Shown piece by piece: positions 1-7,268 of a stretch of DNA of 32,147 nucleotides. The stretch spans positions 1 through 32,147 of the forward strand of contig JAEZGB010000025.1 of the NCBI GenBank assembly GCA_023437485.1. Reading direction: 5' to 3'. Under the pieces are notes generated by a model, which ran no database searches, was not told the DNA's origin, and was given only the letters and a program-made list of their open reading frames with translations. The stretch's first letter is position 1, and the number at the start of each line of letters is the position of its first letter. The position numbers and the translations under genes are program-made. This DNA comes from Bacteroidota bacterium (lineage in GTDB: Bacteria > Bacteroidota > Bacteroidia > Flavobacteriales > Flavobacteriaceae).

Positions 1-36
1 GTACCTAAACCGTTGATTTTAAAGTAAAAACTTTCG

Positions 37-110
37 TAGCGAGAGAGAGATTTGAACTCTCGACCTCAGGGTTATGAATCCTGCGCTCTAACCAACTGAG
101 CTACCTCGCC
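37..110 (-). tRNA. tRNA-Met (anticodon CAT)
   Basis: Read on the minus strand, the 74 bases fold as a cloverleaf. The acceptor stem GGCGAGG pairs with TCTCGCT, with G-U pairs at both ends. The D-arm is GCTCAGTTGGTTAGAGC, the anticodon loop is TTCATAA, and the T-arm is GAGAG-TTCAAAT-CTCTC. The discriminator is A and CCA is not encoded. A CAT anticodon can belong to elongator Met, initiator Met or lysidine-modified Ile2. The overall sequence resembles elongator tRNA-Met, but Ile2 is not excluded. The anticodon stem has an A-C pair next to the loop. A near-perfect promoter lies upstream at 147-176. Confidence 0.95.
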
Positions 111-146
111 TTGATTCAGCATTGGGCTAGGCCCTGAATGCGGGTG

Positions 147-176
147 CAAATATAGGGTATATATACAATTTCACAA
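147..176 (-). promoter_or_regulatory. Bacteroidota-type promoter of the tRNA-Met gene
   Basis: On the minus strand there is TTG (174-176), a 19-base spacer and TATATTTG (147-154). This matches the Bacteroidota housekeeping pattern TTG-N19-TAnnTTTG exactly. The predicted start is about 30 bases before the mature tRNA 5' end at 110. Confidence 0.75.
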
Positions 177-255
177 GGCTGCGAAGCCAAAATTTTAATG
201 CAAAAAAGAATATCAGTTTAAATTATATTGTATATATTTCCCCAAATTTAATGCT

Positions 256-648
256 ATGAACGTGAAGGTACGTTATGAATTGGAATTCCCGGTGAACTCA
301 TCGCCACAACTGCTTTACCAGTATATTTCTACGCCATCGGGACTCTCCGAATGGTTTGCTGACAACGTCAATTCACGGGGGGAATATTTCACGTTCATTT
401 GGGACGGATCGCAGGAGCGCGCCAGGTTGACATCAAAAAAATCTGGTGAAAAAGTGAAATTCCGCTGGGTGGATGAAAATGATAAGGACACCGATTTTTA
501 CTTTGAAATGCGAATTCTTGAAGACGAAATCACCAAAGACGTTTCGCTGATGATCATTGATTACGCTGACGAAGAGGAACTGGAGGAAGCCAAATTGCTG
601 TGGGAGAATCAGGTTTCCGATCTCAAGCACGTGATTGGGTCGGTTTAA
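256..648 (+). CDS. START-like / AHSA1-type domain protein
   Basis: This 130-residue soluble protein has no signal peptide. The N-terminal beta-strand followed by 'SPQLLYQYISTPSGLSEWFAD' has the layout of the SRPBCC/START-like fold (helix-grip; compare AHSA1 proteins, where 'lW.a.t.p..l..Wfa' is typical). The acidic C-terminal helix (about residues 104-125) would close the ligand cavity. Family knowledge suggests a small hydrophobic ligand or a chaperone-like partner, but the sequence does not say which. An ATG at 251 is out of frame, so the start at 256 is preferred. A strong terminator follows at 666-689. The function is unknown; the assignment to the fold is reasonably sure. Confidence 0.8.
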   Translation: MNVKVRYELEFPVNSSPQLLYQYISTPSGLSEWFADNVNSRGEYFTFIWDGSQERARLTSKKSGEKVKFRWVDENDKDTDFYFEMRILEDEITKDVSLMIIDYADEEELEEAKLLWENQVSDLKHVIGSV

Positions 649-665
649 ACCAAAGACTTATCTTT

Positions 666-689
666 AGCCCCACAAACGGGGCTTTTTTT
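666..689 (+). terminator. Intrinsic terminator after the START-like gene
   Basis: The stem AGCCCC (666-671) / GGGGCT (678-683) encloses a six-base loop, and seven T residues follow (683-689). The ATG of the next gene begins at 690, so the T-tract is also the whole leader of that gene. Confidence 0.9.
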
Positions 690-1514
690 ATGGTTGTTTT
701 TAACGGTTCTCCACAACAGGATATTTGGTCCAATCGAGCGTTCCTTTTTGGCGATGCAGTCTTTGAAACCCTTAAGGTTGCGGGTGGCCGCGTACTTTTT
801 TTGGAAGACCATTATTTCAGGCTGATGTCGTCCATGCGGATTCTGCGGATGGAAATCCCGATGGCCTTTACGATGGAATTTTTTGAAGAGCAGGCGCTCC
901 TGGCCGCGCAAATCAATGATTGCCCCTTGCTGGCACGGGTGAGGTTCACGGTTTTTCGCGACGGCGGTGGCCGTTACTTTCCCGCATCGCAAATGGTTAA
1001 CTGGCATATTTTAGCCGAACCGCTTGAATCGGCCGCATATCCCGTGGTCGAAGGTTATTGTGAAATGGACCTTTACAAGGATTTTGCGGTGAGCGCTCAA
1101 CTGTTGTCCACTCTTAAAACCACAAACAAAATGGTCCATATCCTGGCGGGAATCTACGCGAAGGAAAATGGTTTGGATAACTGCCTATTGATCAATGAAT
1201 CCAAAAATGTTGTCGAAGCTATTAACGGAAATATATTTTTGATTGCCGACGGGCAGCTTGTTACCCCGCCGGTAACCCAGGGATGCCTGAGCGGAATCAT
1301 GCGCAAACAAATTATCGAACTGGCCAAAAAATCAGGTGAATTGACCGTAAATGAACGCCCGGTTTCGCCATTTGAAATTCAGAAGGCCGACGAATTATGG
1401 GTTACCAATGTAATATCAGGAATAGTACCTGTTACCCTCTACCGGAAAAAGAAATTCGAAACCCATCAGGCGGCAAGGATGACGGCGATGCTAAACCAGT
1501 CGCTCGGATTTTAA
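690..1514 (+). CDS. Class IV PLP-dependent aminotransferase (BCAT / aminodeoxychorismate lyase type)
   Basis: This 274-residue protein belongs to fold-type IV PLP enzymes, which include branched-chain aminotransferase (IlvE), D-amino-acid transaminase and 4-amino-4-deoxychorismate lyase (PabC). The N-terminus 'NRAFLFGDAVFETLKV' is typical of the family. Lys143 in 'STLKTTNKM' is the likely Schiff-base lysine. The signature E-A-I-N-G-N-I-F with the following 'LVTPPVTQGCLSGIMR' (about 176-205) is the class IV pattern. The start at 690 is chosen because family members begin with a short M-x-x-F-N-G strand; an in-frame start at 600 would lie inside the upstream gene. The ATG sits directly on the T-tract of a terminator, leaving no room for a normal leader. 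The gene meets yqgE tail to tail, sharing TTAA. The exact substrate cannot be told from sequence. Confidence 0.88.
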   Translation: MVVFNGSPQQDIWSNRAFLFGDAVFETLKVAGGRVLFLEDHYFRLMSSMRILRMEIPMAFTMEFFEEQALLAAQINDCPLLARVRFTVFRDGGGRYFPASQMVNWHILAEPLESAAYPVVEGYCEMDLYKDFAVSAQLLSTLKTTNKMVHILAGIYAKENGLDNCLLINESKNVVEAINGNIFLIADGQLVTPPVTQGCLSGIMRKQIIELAKKSGELTVNERPVSPFEIQKADELWVTNVISGIVPVTLYRKKKFETHQAARMTAMLNQSLGF

Positions 1515-2071
1515 TTGAGCATTGGGTTTTCAGGTGCGTTTGACCAAATCGGATAATCACCACCCAGTTCGAGAATTTTTTCTTTCCAAAAATCTGTGGC
1601 GCTCTTTCCAAGGATTTTATTCGCGTACATATTTTCAGATACGATCCAGGCATTGGACATCATTTCATTTTCCAATTGCTGCGCATCCCATCCGGTATAA
1701 CCGAGGAAAAAACGTACGTTATTCCGTTTGATATGACCACTGTTGATCAGCGCTTTGGTCAGTTCAAAATCTCCACCCCAAAAAATTCCTTTTGATATCT
1801 CGATGCTGTCGGGAATCAGTTCCGGAATATTGTGGATAAAATACAGGTTGTCCTGCTCAACCGGGCCGCCATTGTAGATCTTGAACGTGGCGTGGATGTC
1901 CGGGATCAGGTCGTTAATTGTGTAACGCAGCGGTTTGTTGATGATAAAGCCAACCGATCCTTCATTCGTGTGATCGGCCAGCAATATAACCGAGCGGTTG
2001 AACGAGAGATCTCCGATAATCGACGGCTCAGCAATCAGCAGCTGCCCTTTTTGTAGTTTTTCGGATATCAT
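1511..2071 (-). CDS. YqgE/AlgH family protein
   Basis: This 186-residue protein matches the YqgE/AlgH family (the former UPF0301). The N-terminus 'KLQKGQLLIAEPSIIGDLSFNRSVILL' and the following 'GSVGFIINKPL', 'YNGGPVEQDNLYFIH' and 'FFLGYTGWDAQQLENEM' blocks are the family's conserved segments. The biochemical role is unsettled; AlgH was first reported as a regulator of alginate synthesis in Pseudomonas. No signal peptide is present, so it is probably cytosolic. It converges with the aminotransferase gene, and the two stop codons overlap within TTAA at 1511-1514. Confidence 0.93.
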   Translation of the reverse strand: MISEKLQKGQLLIAEPSIIGDLSFNRSVILLADHTNEGSVGFIINKPLRYTINDLIPDIHATFKIYNGGPVEQDNLYFIHNIPELIPDSIEISKGIFWGGDFELTKALINSGHIKRNNVRFFLGYTGWDAQQLENEMMSNAWIVSENMYANKILGKSATDFWKEKILELGGDYPIWSNAPENPMLN

Positions 2072-2140
2072 TTTGGTGCAATTTTTATTAAATTTAGAAA
2101 ATAATTGCGGTTCTATCCATCTACGGTCAGTTAAATATAT

Positions 2141-2173
2141 AAAAAAAAAGCCTCCCGCATCCGGAAGGCTTTT
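2141..2173 (-). terminator. Intrinsic terminator after the HU gene
   Basis: On the minus strand AAGCCTTCC and GGGAGGCTT form a stem around a short loop, followed by nine T residues. It lies 16 bases past the HU stop codon. Confidence 0.9.
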
Positions 2174-2188
2174 AATATTTATTTTTGA

Positions 2189-2467
2189 CTATTTCGAGTT
2201 AACTGAATTTTCAAGTTCAGCTCCGCCCTTGAATTTCACGATATTTTTGGCGGCAATCTTAATCGACTTGCCTGTCTGCGGGTTGCGTCCATCACGTGCA
2301 GCTCTTGAAGATACTGACCATGATCCGAAACCTACCAGTGAAACCCTTCCGCCTTTCTTAAGCGTACCGCTAACGTTGTTCAAAAACGACTCAAGGGCCA
2401 TTTTCGCAGCGCTCCTGCTGATTCCTGCATCAGCAGCCATAGCATCGATCAATTCAGATTTGTTCAT
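2189..2467 (-). CDS. HU-family DNA-binding protein
   Basis: This 92-residue nucleoid protein of the HU/IHF family binds DNA as a dimer and bends it with two beta-arms. The N-terminus 'MNKSELIDAMAADAGISRSA' gives helices 1-2. 'GGRVSLVGFGSWSVSSRAAR' is the saddle, with the conserved 'GFG', and 'GRNPQTGKSIKI' is the arm with the conserved Arg-Asn-Pro tip that intercalates into DNA. The start at 2467 is used because family members begin 'MNKSEL'; an upstream in-frame ATG at 2497 would add ten atypical residues. It has its own promoter (2511-2540) and terminator, so it is monocistronic. Confidence 0.96.
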   Translation of the reverse strand: MNKSELIDAMAADAGISRSAAKMALESFLNNVSGTLKKGGRVSLVGFGSWSVSSRAARDGRNPQTGKSIKIAAKNIVKFKGGAELENSVNSK

Positions 2468-2510
2468 AATAAAAGTTATTAATTGTTGGTTAAACATTTT
2501 GTTAATGAAA

Positions 2511-2540
2511 CAAATTTAATAGGAATTCCTTACTGTGCAA
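2511..2540 (-). promoter_or_regulatory. Bacteroidota-type promoter of the HU gene
   Basis: On the minus strand there is TTG (2538-2540), a 19-base spacer and TAAATTTG (2511-2518), an exact fit to TTG-N19-TAnnTTTG. The leader is about 35-40 bases and AT-rich. Confidence 0.8.
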
Positions 2541-2566
2541 GCCCTGGCGGCTATTTTCAGATTTTT

Positions 2567-2595
2567 TGTTGATAACTTGAAATATTTGTTGATAA
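2567..2595. promoter_or_regulatory. Pair of DnaA-box-like nonamers
   Basis: TGTTGATAA occurs at 2567-2575 and again at 2587-2595, same orientation, starts 20 bases apart (about two helical turns). The reverse complement TTATCAACA differs at one base from the E. coli DnaA box TTATCCACA. The pair lies between the HU promoter and the end of fmt. A regulatory role is inference only. Confidence 0.35.
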
Positions 2596-2611
2596 GGAAA
2601 TATTCAGAGGC

Positions 2612-3559
2612 CTAAATGGCGCGGGCTGCGGGGCTTAGCGGATAGCCGTTGAGAAAATCTTTTGCCGACATCCGTTTTTTTCCCGGAAACTGAAGTTCGG
2701 TGATTTCGACAAAACCATCCGCTGACGCGATCCTCAATTTTTTACTGCCTGCCAAAATGCATCCCACCGGAAAATCGTGTGCTTCAGGAATTGCCTGAGC
2801 TTCATAAATTTTCACCTGATATTGCTGGCCGTTATCTTCAATTTGCGCCCAGGCGGCGGGATAAGGCGACAGCCCCCGGACCAGGTTGCGGATTCGCTCC
2901 ACGGGTTGGCCAAAGTCGATGCGGGTGTTTTCCCGGTTGAGTTTTGGCGCGGGTTTCAAATTTGGAATCTCATCCTGAATTTTGGCTTTGGCCTGGCCTG
3001 ATTGGATTAGCGCGAGGGTCCTGATCACCACGGTACTTCCCAGTTGCATCATCCGGTCATGCAAACTGCCAAGGTTTTCGTTAGTGCCAACCGGAATTTC
3101 CTCTTTAAGGATGATTGCGCCGGTATCAATCTTATCGTCAATGAAAAATGTCGTTACACCAGTTGTTGATTCGCCATTGATGATCGCCCAGTTGATGGGC
3201 GCCGCGCCACGGTATTGCGGCAAAAGTGAAGCGTGAAGGTTAAAGGTTCCGTAAGCCGGCATCTTCCAAACCACCGCCGGCAGCATCCTGAAGGCCACCA
3301 CAACTTGCAGGTTGGCCTCGAGCGATTGCAAGCTGGCGATAAATTCGGGATCTTTGAGATTAGTGGGTTGCAGTACCAAAAGCCCATTTGCAATCGCGTA
3401 TTCCTTCACGGCCGGGATCCGCACCTTTTGCCCCCTGCCGGCCGGCCTGTCGGGAGCGGTCACCACGCCGGCAACCTGGTAACCTGCCTTGACTATCGAA
3501 TCCAGGATCCCCACTGCAAATCCGGGGGTTCCCATGAAAACGATCCTGAGTTTATCCAT
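2612..3559 (-). CDS. fmt: Methionyl-tRNA formyltransferase
   Basis: This 315-residue enzyme formylates the amino group of Met on initiator tRNA using 10-formyl-THF. The N-terminal domain has the start 'LRIVFMGTPGFAV' and the loop 'APDRPAGRGQKVRIP' (about 36-50). The catalytic region is 'FNLHASLLPQYRGAAPI', with Asn107 and His109 and the SLLP formyl-folate motif, followed by Asp145 in 'DDKIDTG'. The C-terminal OB-like domain ends in 'GYPLSPAARAI'. Length is normal for the family. The start codon overlaps the end of recQ by 8 bases, which implies translational coupling. Confidence 0.97.
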   Translation of the reverse strand: MDKLRIVFMGTPGFAVGILDSIVKAGYQVAGVVTAPDRPAGRGQKVRIPAVKEYAIANGLLVLQPTNLKDPEFIASLQSLEANLQVVVAFRMLPAVVWKMPAYGTFNLHASLLPQYRGAAPINWAIINGESTTGVTTFFIDDKIDTGAIILKEEIPVGTNENLGSLHDRMMQLGSTVVIRTLALIQSGQAKAKIQDEIPNLKPAPKLNRENTRIDFGQPVERIRNLVRGLSPYPAAWAQIEDNGQQYQVKIYEAQAIPEAHDFPVGCILAGSKKLRIASADGFVEITELQFPGKKRMSAKDFLNGYPLSPAARAI

Positions 3560-5441
3560 TTTTTAAAGTGTATTGATTCCCGGGCTCAAGCAAAATGCTG
3601 TCATTTTCCAAAAGTTCCCGGAGCGCAAAGATAACATCTTGCTGTTCGCAACCTATTGTTTGCTGGATTTCGCGCGAGTCCATCGGTCTTTCGCGGAGCA
3701 GTTTGAGGATGCGTCCGCTGATGGGTTCGGCTGTTTTTTTGGAATTGCGGGTACAATAGGAGCATTTTTGGCAATCGGGCGACATCGTTTCGCCAAAGTA
3801 CTCGAGAATCATTTTGCTGCGGCAGCGGTCAGTGGTATTGACGTACCGGATCACCGATTCAATCTGAGAGACCTTGAGTGCGTTCTGCGTTTCAAGATGC
3901 CGCGAGACCCGGTTAATGGTCCGCTCGTCCTCGCGAACGTCATTCATCAAAAACATGGTGTCGCTGGAGGTTCCGTGGTATTCGATCATGCCCAAATGCG
4001 CCATCCGCTGCAAAACCTCCTGCACATCGGCCACGGAGCGCGCGGTTTTTTTGGCAATCATCTCCTGATTAAAAGAGGTTTTCTGTTCAAATATCCCCGG
4101 ATAGCTGCGCAAAATGGCAAGGACGATTTCCTCATCGGTTCGATTCAGTGAACAGTACCGCAGGACCTCGCGGGATTCGGCGAGGAATTGTACCGTGCTT
4201 TTTTCGCCGAATTCCTGTGATAAAGTCAGGATTCCCTGTCGGTCCAAGAAATTCAGCGCATTATAGGTTTTGGCGGGGTTAAGCTGATATTGAAGACAAA
4301 ACTCATTAAAGTTGAACCGGAATTCCTCGCCGGGGCCTTCGCCATAAGCGATTCGGCAAAAATTGCACAGCCGCACAAATACTTCCTTCAAATCGGCTTT
4401 ATTTGGCAACACCGATAGAAATTGGTTGCGGGCTGCAAGGATATCCTGCGGCCCGGTGATCATCACCGCGAATGAATCAACCCCGTCGCGGCCCGCCCTT
4501 CCGGATTCCTGGTAATAATTTTCCAGGTTGTCCGGCAGTTGCAGATGGATCACTGTCCGCACATCGGGTTTGTCGATGCCCATGCCAAAAGCATTGGTGG
4601 CCACCATCGCCTGCGCTTTTCCGTCCAGCCAAAGCTGCATGTTTTTTTCTTTCTCGCGAGTAGGCAATCCGCCGTGGTAAAAGGTTGCCGTGAGCCCCAT
4701 CGCCCTGAGCTGTTCTGATGTGTCAATGCACGCCCGGCGGTTCCTCACATACAAGATGGATGATTCGGGATATTTCCCAAGGATGCTTGCCGCGCGAAAA
4801 ACTTTGTCATCGGCCGTCATTACAAAATACCCGATATTCTCCCGGGCAAACGATACTTGATACACGGCCGGGTCCTTCAGTCCAAGCAGGCGCACGATGT
4901 CCTCTTTTACGCGGGGCGTGGCCGTGGCCGTGAGGGCGATGAACGGAGTTTGCGCGAACCAGGTTTTGAGTTCCGATATTTTAAGATACGCAGGCCGAAA
5001 GTCGTGTCCCCATTGTGAAACGCAATGCGCCTCGTCAATGGCCACGAGGTTTATGTCAAGGGCGCGGATCCGTTCGGCCACCCAATCGTTTTGGAGCCTT
5101 TCAGGCGATAGGTACAGGAACTTATAATTGCCAAACCTGCAATTGTCCAAAAGGTCGCTGGTTTCACCGGACGAGATCCCGCCTGTGAGCGCAATCGCCT
5201 TTATACCGCGGGCCTGCAGGTTGCGTACCTGGTCCTTCATCAGCGCCACAAGCGGCGACACCACAAGGCAAATTCCGTCGCGCATCATCGCCGGGACCTG
5301 GAAACAGATTGATTTTCCTCCGCCGGTGGGCATCAGCGCAAATACGTCGCGCCCTTCCAGCACTGACTCGATGACCTGTTGCTGCGGTTGGCGGAAGGCG
5401 CTGTGCTTCCAATGGCGATTTAGTATTTCAAGTGGGTCCAT
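3552..5441 (-). CDS. recQ: ATP-dependent DNA helicase RecQ
   Basis: This is a 629-residue 3'-5' superfamily 2 helicase for recombination and replication-fork repair. Walker A 'TGGGKS' is at 39-44 and the DEAH box at 136-139, followed by the RecQ-specific 'CVSQWGHDFRPAY' aromatic loop. Motif VI is 'QESGRAGRDG'. A zinc module has Cys540, 557, 560 and 563, and a winged-helix-like tail follows. An obvious HRDC domain is missing, so it is a short form. The start at 5441 ('MDPLEILNRHWKHSAFR') is preferred; the frame stays open to 5549, but those 36 residues do not resemble RecQ. It is transcribed just before fmt, whose start it overlaps. Confidence 0.95.
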   Translation of the reverse strand: MDPLEILNRHWKHSAFRQPQQQVIESVLEGRDVFALMPTGGGKSICFQVPAMMRDGICLVVSPLVALMKDQVRNLQARGIKAIALTGGISSGETSDLLDNCRFGNYKFLYLSPERLQNDWVAERIRALDINLVAIDEAHCVSQWGHDFRPAYLKISELKTWFAQTPFIALTATATPRVKEDIVRLLGLKDPAVYQVSFARENIGYFVMTADDKVFRAASILGKYPESSILYVRNRRACIDTSEQLRAMGLTATFYHGGLPTREKEKNMQLWLDGKAQAMVATNAFGMGIDKPDVRTVIHLQLPDNLENYYQESGRAGRDGVDSFAVMITGPQDILAARNQFLSVLPNKADLKEVFVRLCNFCRIAYGEGPGEEFRFNFNEFCLQYQLNPAKTYNALNFLDRQGILTLSQEFGEKSTVQFLAESREVLRYCSLNRTDEEIVLAILRSYPGIFEQKTSFNQEMIAKKTARSVADVQEVLQRMAHLGMIEYHGTSSDTMFLMNDVREDERTINRVSRHLETQNALKVSQIESVIRYVNTTDRCRSKMILEYFGETMSPDCQKCSYCTRNSKKTAEPISGRILKLLRERPMDSREIQQTIGCEQQDVIFALRELLENDSILLEPGNQYTLKNG

Positions 5442-5527
5442 AGCGGGCGCTTCAGATGTGAAATTAGTGAAAATCGCGGGGGCGAAGTGCAGTTTTTCCG
5501 CAATTATCACTTGTGGCCAAGCGCGGC

Positions 5528-6076
5528 TTATAGCACAATGCCCGTGCAATGCTTCAGGACGAAATCGGCACGTTCCGATGCGGTTCCCTTCGGCACCTCA
5601 ATAAGCTCATAACCATAACCGGTATAAGTTTCGCAAAGGTGGTCGTGGATCAGTTTGGATTGCTCAAAATTTTCATACCGAGCGTCATCGCTCACGTAAA
5701 TTTCCTCCCAGGGCGGAAGCAAAAAAATCCTGGAATACCGGTGCTGGTGGCAGGCAGCGTCAAATCCTGCGGGATAACTGTCGCCAATATAGTGCATATA
5801 GGCCAGTACATCCGGGATGCCGCGGTCCAGAAAAATGACCGGATGAGGTTCGGCCAAAGCGCTTTGAAACTGTTTCTTGCGGCCTTCCAGCAGCAGTTCG
5901 CTAAACAGCAGGGGGTTTTCCAAAAACAACTGCTCGATGCCCTGGCGGCGCGCTTCAAGAGTAACCTCGCGCGAGATTTCAGGGTAACAGCAATACCCGC
6001 GCGCGGAGAGTTCAGTGATCAGGGTGGTTTTTCCTGTCCCGGGCCCCCCGATAAGGACTACGACTTCTTTGTTCAC
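5528..6076 (-). CDS. P-loop ATPase/kinase-like protein (NadR/Ttd14-like AAA_28)
   Basis: This 182-residue single-domain NTPase has Walker A 'GGPGTGKTT' at 10-18 and a later 'FLDRGIPDVLAYMHYIG' segment that fits the Walker B/lid region of NadR-kinase-like or thymidylate-kinase-like P-loop proteins. The substrate is unknown. No ATG is available in frame at the 5' end. A GTG at 6076 gives 'MNKEVVVLIGGPGTGKT', a normal family start. The longer TTG start at 6097 is unlikely because it lies inside a promoter -7 element (6095-6102). It precedes recQ by 86 bases and may be cotranscribed with it; a functional link to RecQ is not shown. Confidence 0.82.
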   Translation of the reverse strand: MNKEVVVLIGGPGTGKTTLITELSARGYCCYPEISREVTLEARRQGIEQLFLENPLLFSELLLEGRKKQFQSALAEPHPVIFLDRGIPDVLAYMHYIGDSYPAGFDAACHQHRYSRIFLLPPWEEIYVSDDARYENFEQSKLIHDHLCETYTGYGYELIEVPKGTASERADFVLKHCTGIVL

Positions 6077-6094
6077 ATGCAAAGGTTGAGCGTG

Positions 6095-6102
6095 CAAAAT
6101 TA
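6095..6102 (-). promoter_or_regulatory. -7 element of the P-loop ATPase promoter
   Basis: TAATTTTG on the minus strand matches TAnnTTTG and would start transcription about 10-12 bases before the GTG at 6076. No TTG is present at the usual -33 distance. Confidence 0.45.
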
Positions 6103-6113
6103 GGGAAGAATAA

Positions 6114-6155
6114 TGTGAAAATCGGAAGATTTGAAAATTTGAGGATGTGAATATT
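6114..6155. repeat. Degenerate period-7 tract
   Basis: An AT-rich tract in which TTTGAAAA, TTTGAGG and ATGTGAA units repeat loosely every seven bases. It is weak alone but similar in kind to the clear heptamer tracts elsewhere in the window. Confidence 0.4.
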
Positions 6156-6216
6156 AGCCTTCAATCAGTTACTTCACTCATTTAACATTCATTAACCTTG
6201 CGCATGCCACCATTTT

Positions 6217-6250
6217 CTTTGCTCTTTGCTCTTTGCTCTTTGCTCTTTCC
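6217..6250. repeat. Heptamer tandem repeat (CTTTGCT)n
   Basis: Four perfect copies of CTTTGCT (6217-6244) are followed by CTTTCC. The tract lies directly upstream of the DUF493 -7 element and offers a TTTG every seven bases, at spacers of 16 or 23 bases from TATATTTG. Confidence 0.9.
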
Positions 6251-6251
6251 T

Positions 6252-6259
6252 TATATTTG
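6252..6259 (+). promoter_or_regulatory. -7 element of the DUF493-DUF4290-murA operon
   Basis: TATATTTG matches TAnnTTTG exactly, 17 bases before the ATG at 6277. The -33 TTG can only come from the heptamer array upstream, with non-ideal spacing (16 or 23). Confidence 0.55.
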
Positions 6260-6276
6260 CGTCTTTGAATTTTACG

Positions 6277-6561
6277 ATGAACCAAAAGAGCGAAGAATTT
6301 TTTAACCGGCTCAGGATTGAGCTGGAAAATGCGAATGAGTGGCCGGCGATTTATCTTTTTAAGTTCATTGTCCCAACCGATAAGCAAAAATCAGATGCGG
6401 TACAGCATGAATTTGACGGGATGGGCGCGGTGATCAACACCAAGAAATCAAAGAACGGCAATTATACAAGCATATCCATCAATGTACAAATGCAGGACCC
6501 GCAAAGCGTGATTGACAAATACATCGCGGTTTCCACCATTGAGGGAATCATCTCACTTTAA
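6277..6561 (+). CDS. DUF493 family protein (YbeD-like)
   Basis: This 94-residue protein is of the DUF493/YbeD type, a small ferredoxin-like alpha-beta fold similar to ACT-type regulatory domains. The strand 'WPAIYLFKFIVPTD', helix 'KSDAVQHEF' and strand 'NYTSISINVQMQDPQSVIDKY' follow the family order. The start at 6277 gives the normal length; an upstream in-frame ATG at 6226 lies in the heptamer repeat and before the predicted promoter element. It is the first gene of a tight operon: the next ATG follows its stop codon by two bases. The molecular function is unknown. Confidence 0.88.
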   Translation: MNQKSEEFFNRLRIELENANEWPAIYLFKFIVPTDKQKSDAVQHEFDGMGAVINTKKSKNGNYTSISINVQMQDPQSVIDKYIAVSTIEGIISL

Positions 6562-6563
6562 GT

Positions 6564-7268
6564 ATGGCGACACATTATCAAAAGGAAAATGCCCGCGACG
6601 TGGTCCATTTCCTCGAATACAATGCCGAACGGCCCCACCTGATCATCCCGGAGTACGGGAGGCATCTGCAAAAACTCATTGAGCAGGCCGTCCGGATTGA
6701 GGACCGCGATGAGCGCAATAAAATGGCCCGTTACATTATTCAGGTCATGGGTGGCCTGAACCCGCATCTGAGGGACGTACCTGACTTCCAGCATAAACTT
6801 TGGGACCAGATCTTTATCATGTCCAATTTTAAGCTCGATGTTGATTCTCCGTACCCGATTCCCTCGCGTGAGGTGCTGCAGCTAAGGCCAGACGCGCTTA
6901 GTTATCCGCAAAATTTCCCGAAATACCGGTTTTACGGCAACAACATCAAGTATATGATTGATGTAGCCAATTCATGGGAAGACGGTGAGCTTAAAAGCGC
7001 GCTCATCAAGGTGATTGCCAACCACATGAAAAAATCTTATCTTTCGTGGAACAAGGATACGGTCAAGGACGATGTGATCTTTGAACATCTTTTTGAACTT
7101 TCCGGAGGTAAGATCAACCTGCTGGAAAGCGCCGAGGAGCTTGTCAATTCAACTGACCTGATCCGTACCAATAAAAAATCGTCAAACAAATCGATGCTGC
7201 CCGGTCCGCAAAAGCAAAAGATGCAAAAGAGCGGCAAACAGCAAAACAAGAACAACCGAAACAAATAA
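6564..7268 (+). CDS. DUF4290 domain protein
   Basis: This 234-residue soluble protein matches DUF4290, a family I know mainly from Bacteroidota. The conserved blocks are 'LEYNAERPHLIIPEYGRH' near the N-terminus, 'MARYIIQVMGGLNPHLRD' and 'HKLWDQIFIMS'. The last 35 residues are Lys/Asn/Gln-rich and probably disordered. Its stop codon directly abuts the murA ATG, and I recall this gene commonly preceding murA in this phylum. That context suggests a role connected with peptidoglycan precursor synthesis, but no catalytic motif is visible. Confidence 0.9.
   Translation: MATHYQKENARDVVHFLEYNAERPHLIIPEYGRHLQKLIEQAVRIEDRDERNKMARYIIQVMGGLNPHLRDVPDFQHKLWDQIFIMSNFKLDVDSPYPIPSREVLQLRPDALSYPQNFPKYRFYGNNIKYMIDVANSWEDGELKSALIKVIANHMKKSYLSWNKDTVKDDVIFEHLFELSGGKINLLESAEELVNSTDLIRTNKKSSNKSMLPGPQKQKMQKSGKQQNKNNRNK

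Noticed and set aside
3573..4151. 192-codon plus-strand frame under recQ
   Set aside because: Antisense to conserved RecQ helicase sequence, with no motif or start context.
3552..6076. RecQ plus P-loop ATPase, or DUF2971 (25139-25840), as a defence system
   Set aside because: RecQ has housekeeping architecture and is coupled to fmt; no nuclease, toxin or other defence gene is adjacent. DUF2971 stands alone. No support beyond family names.
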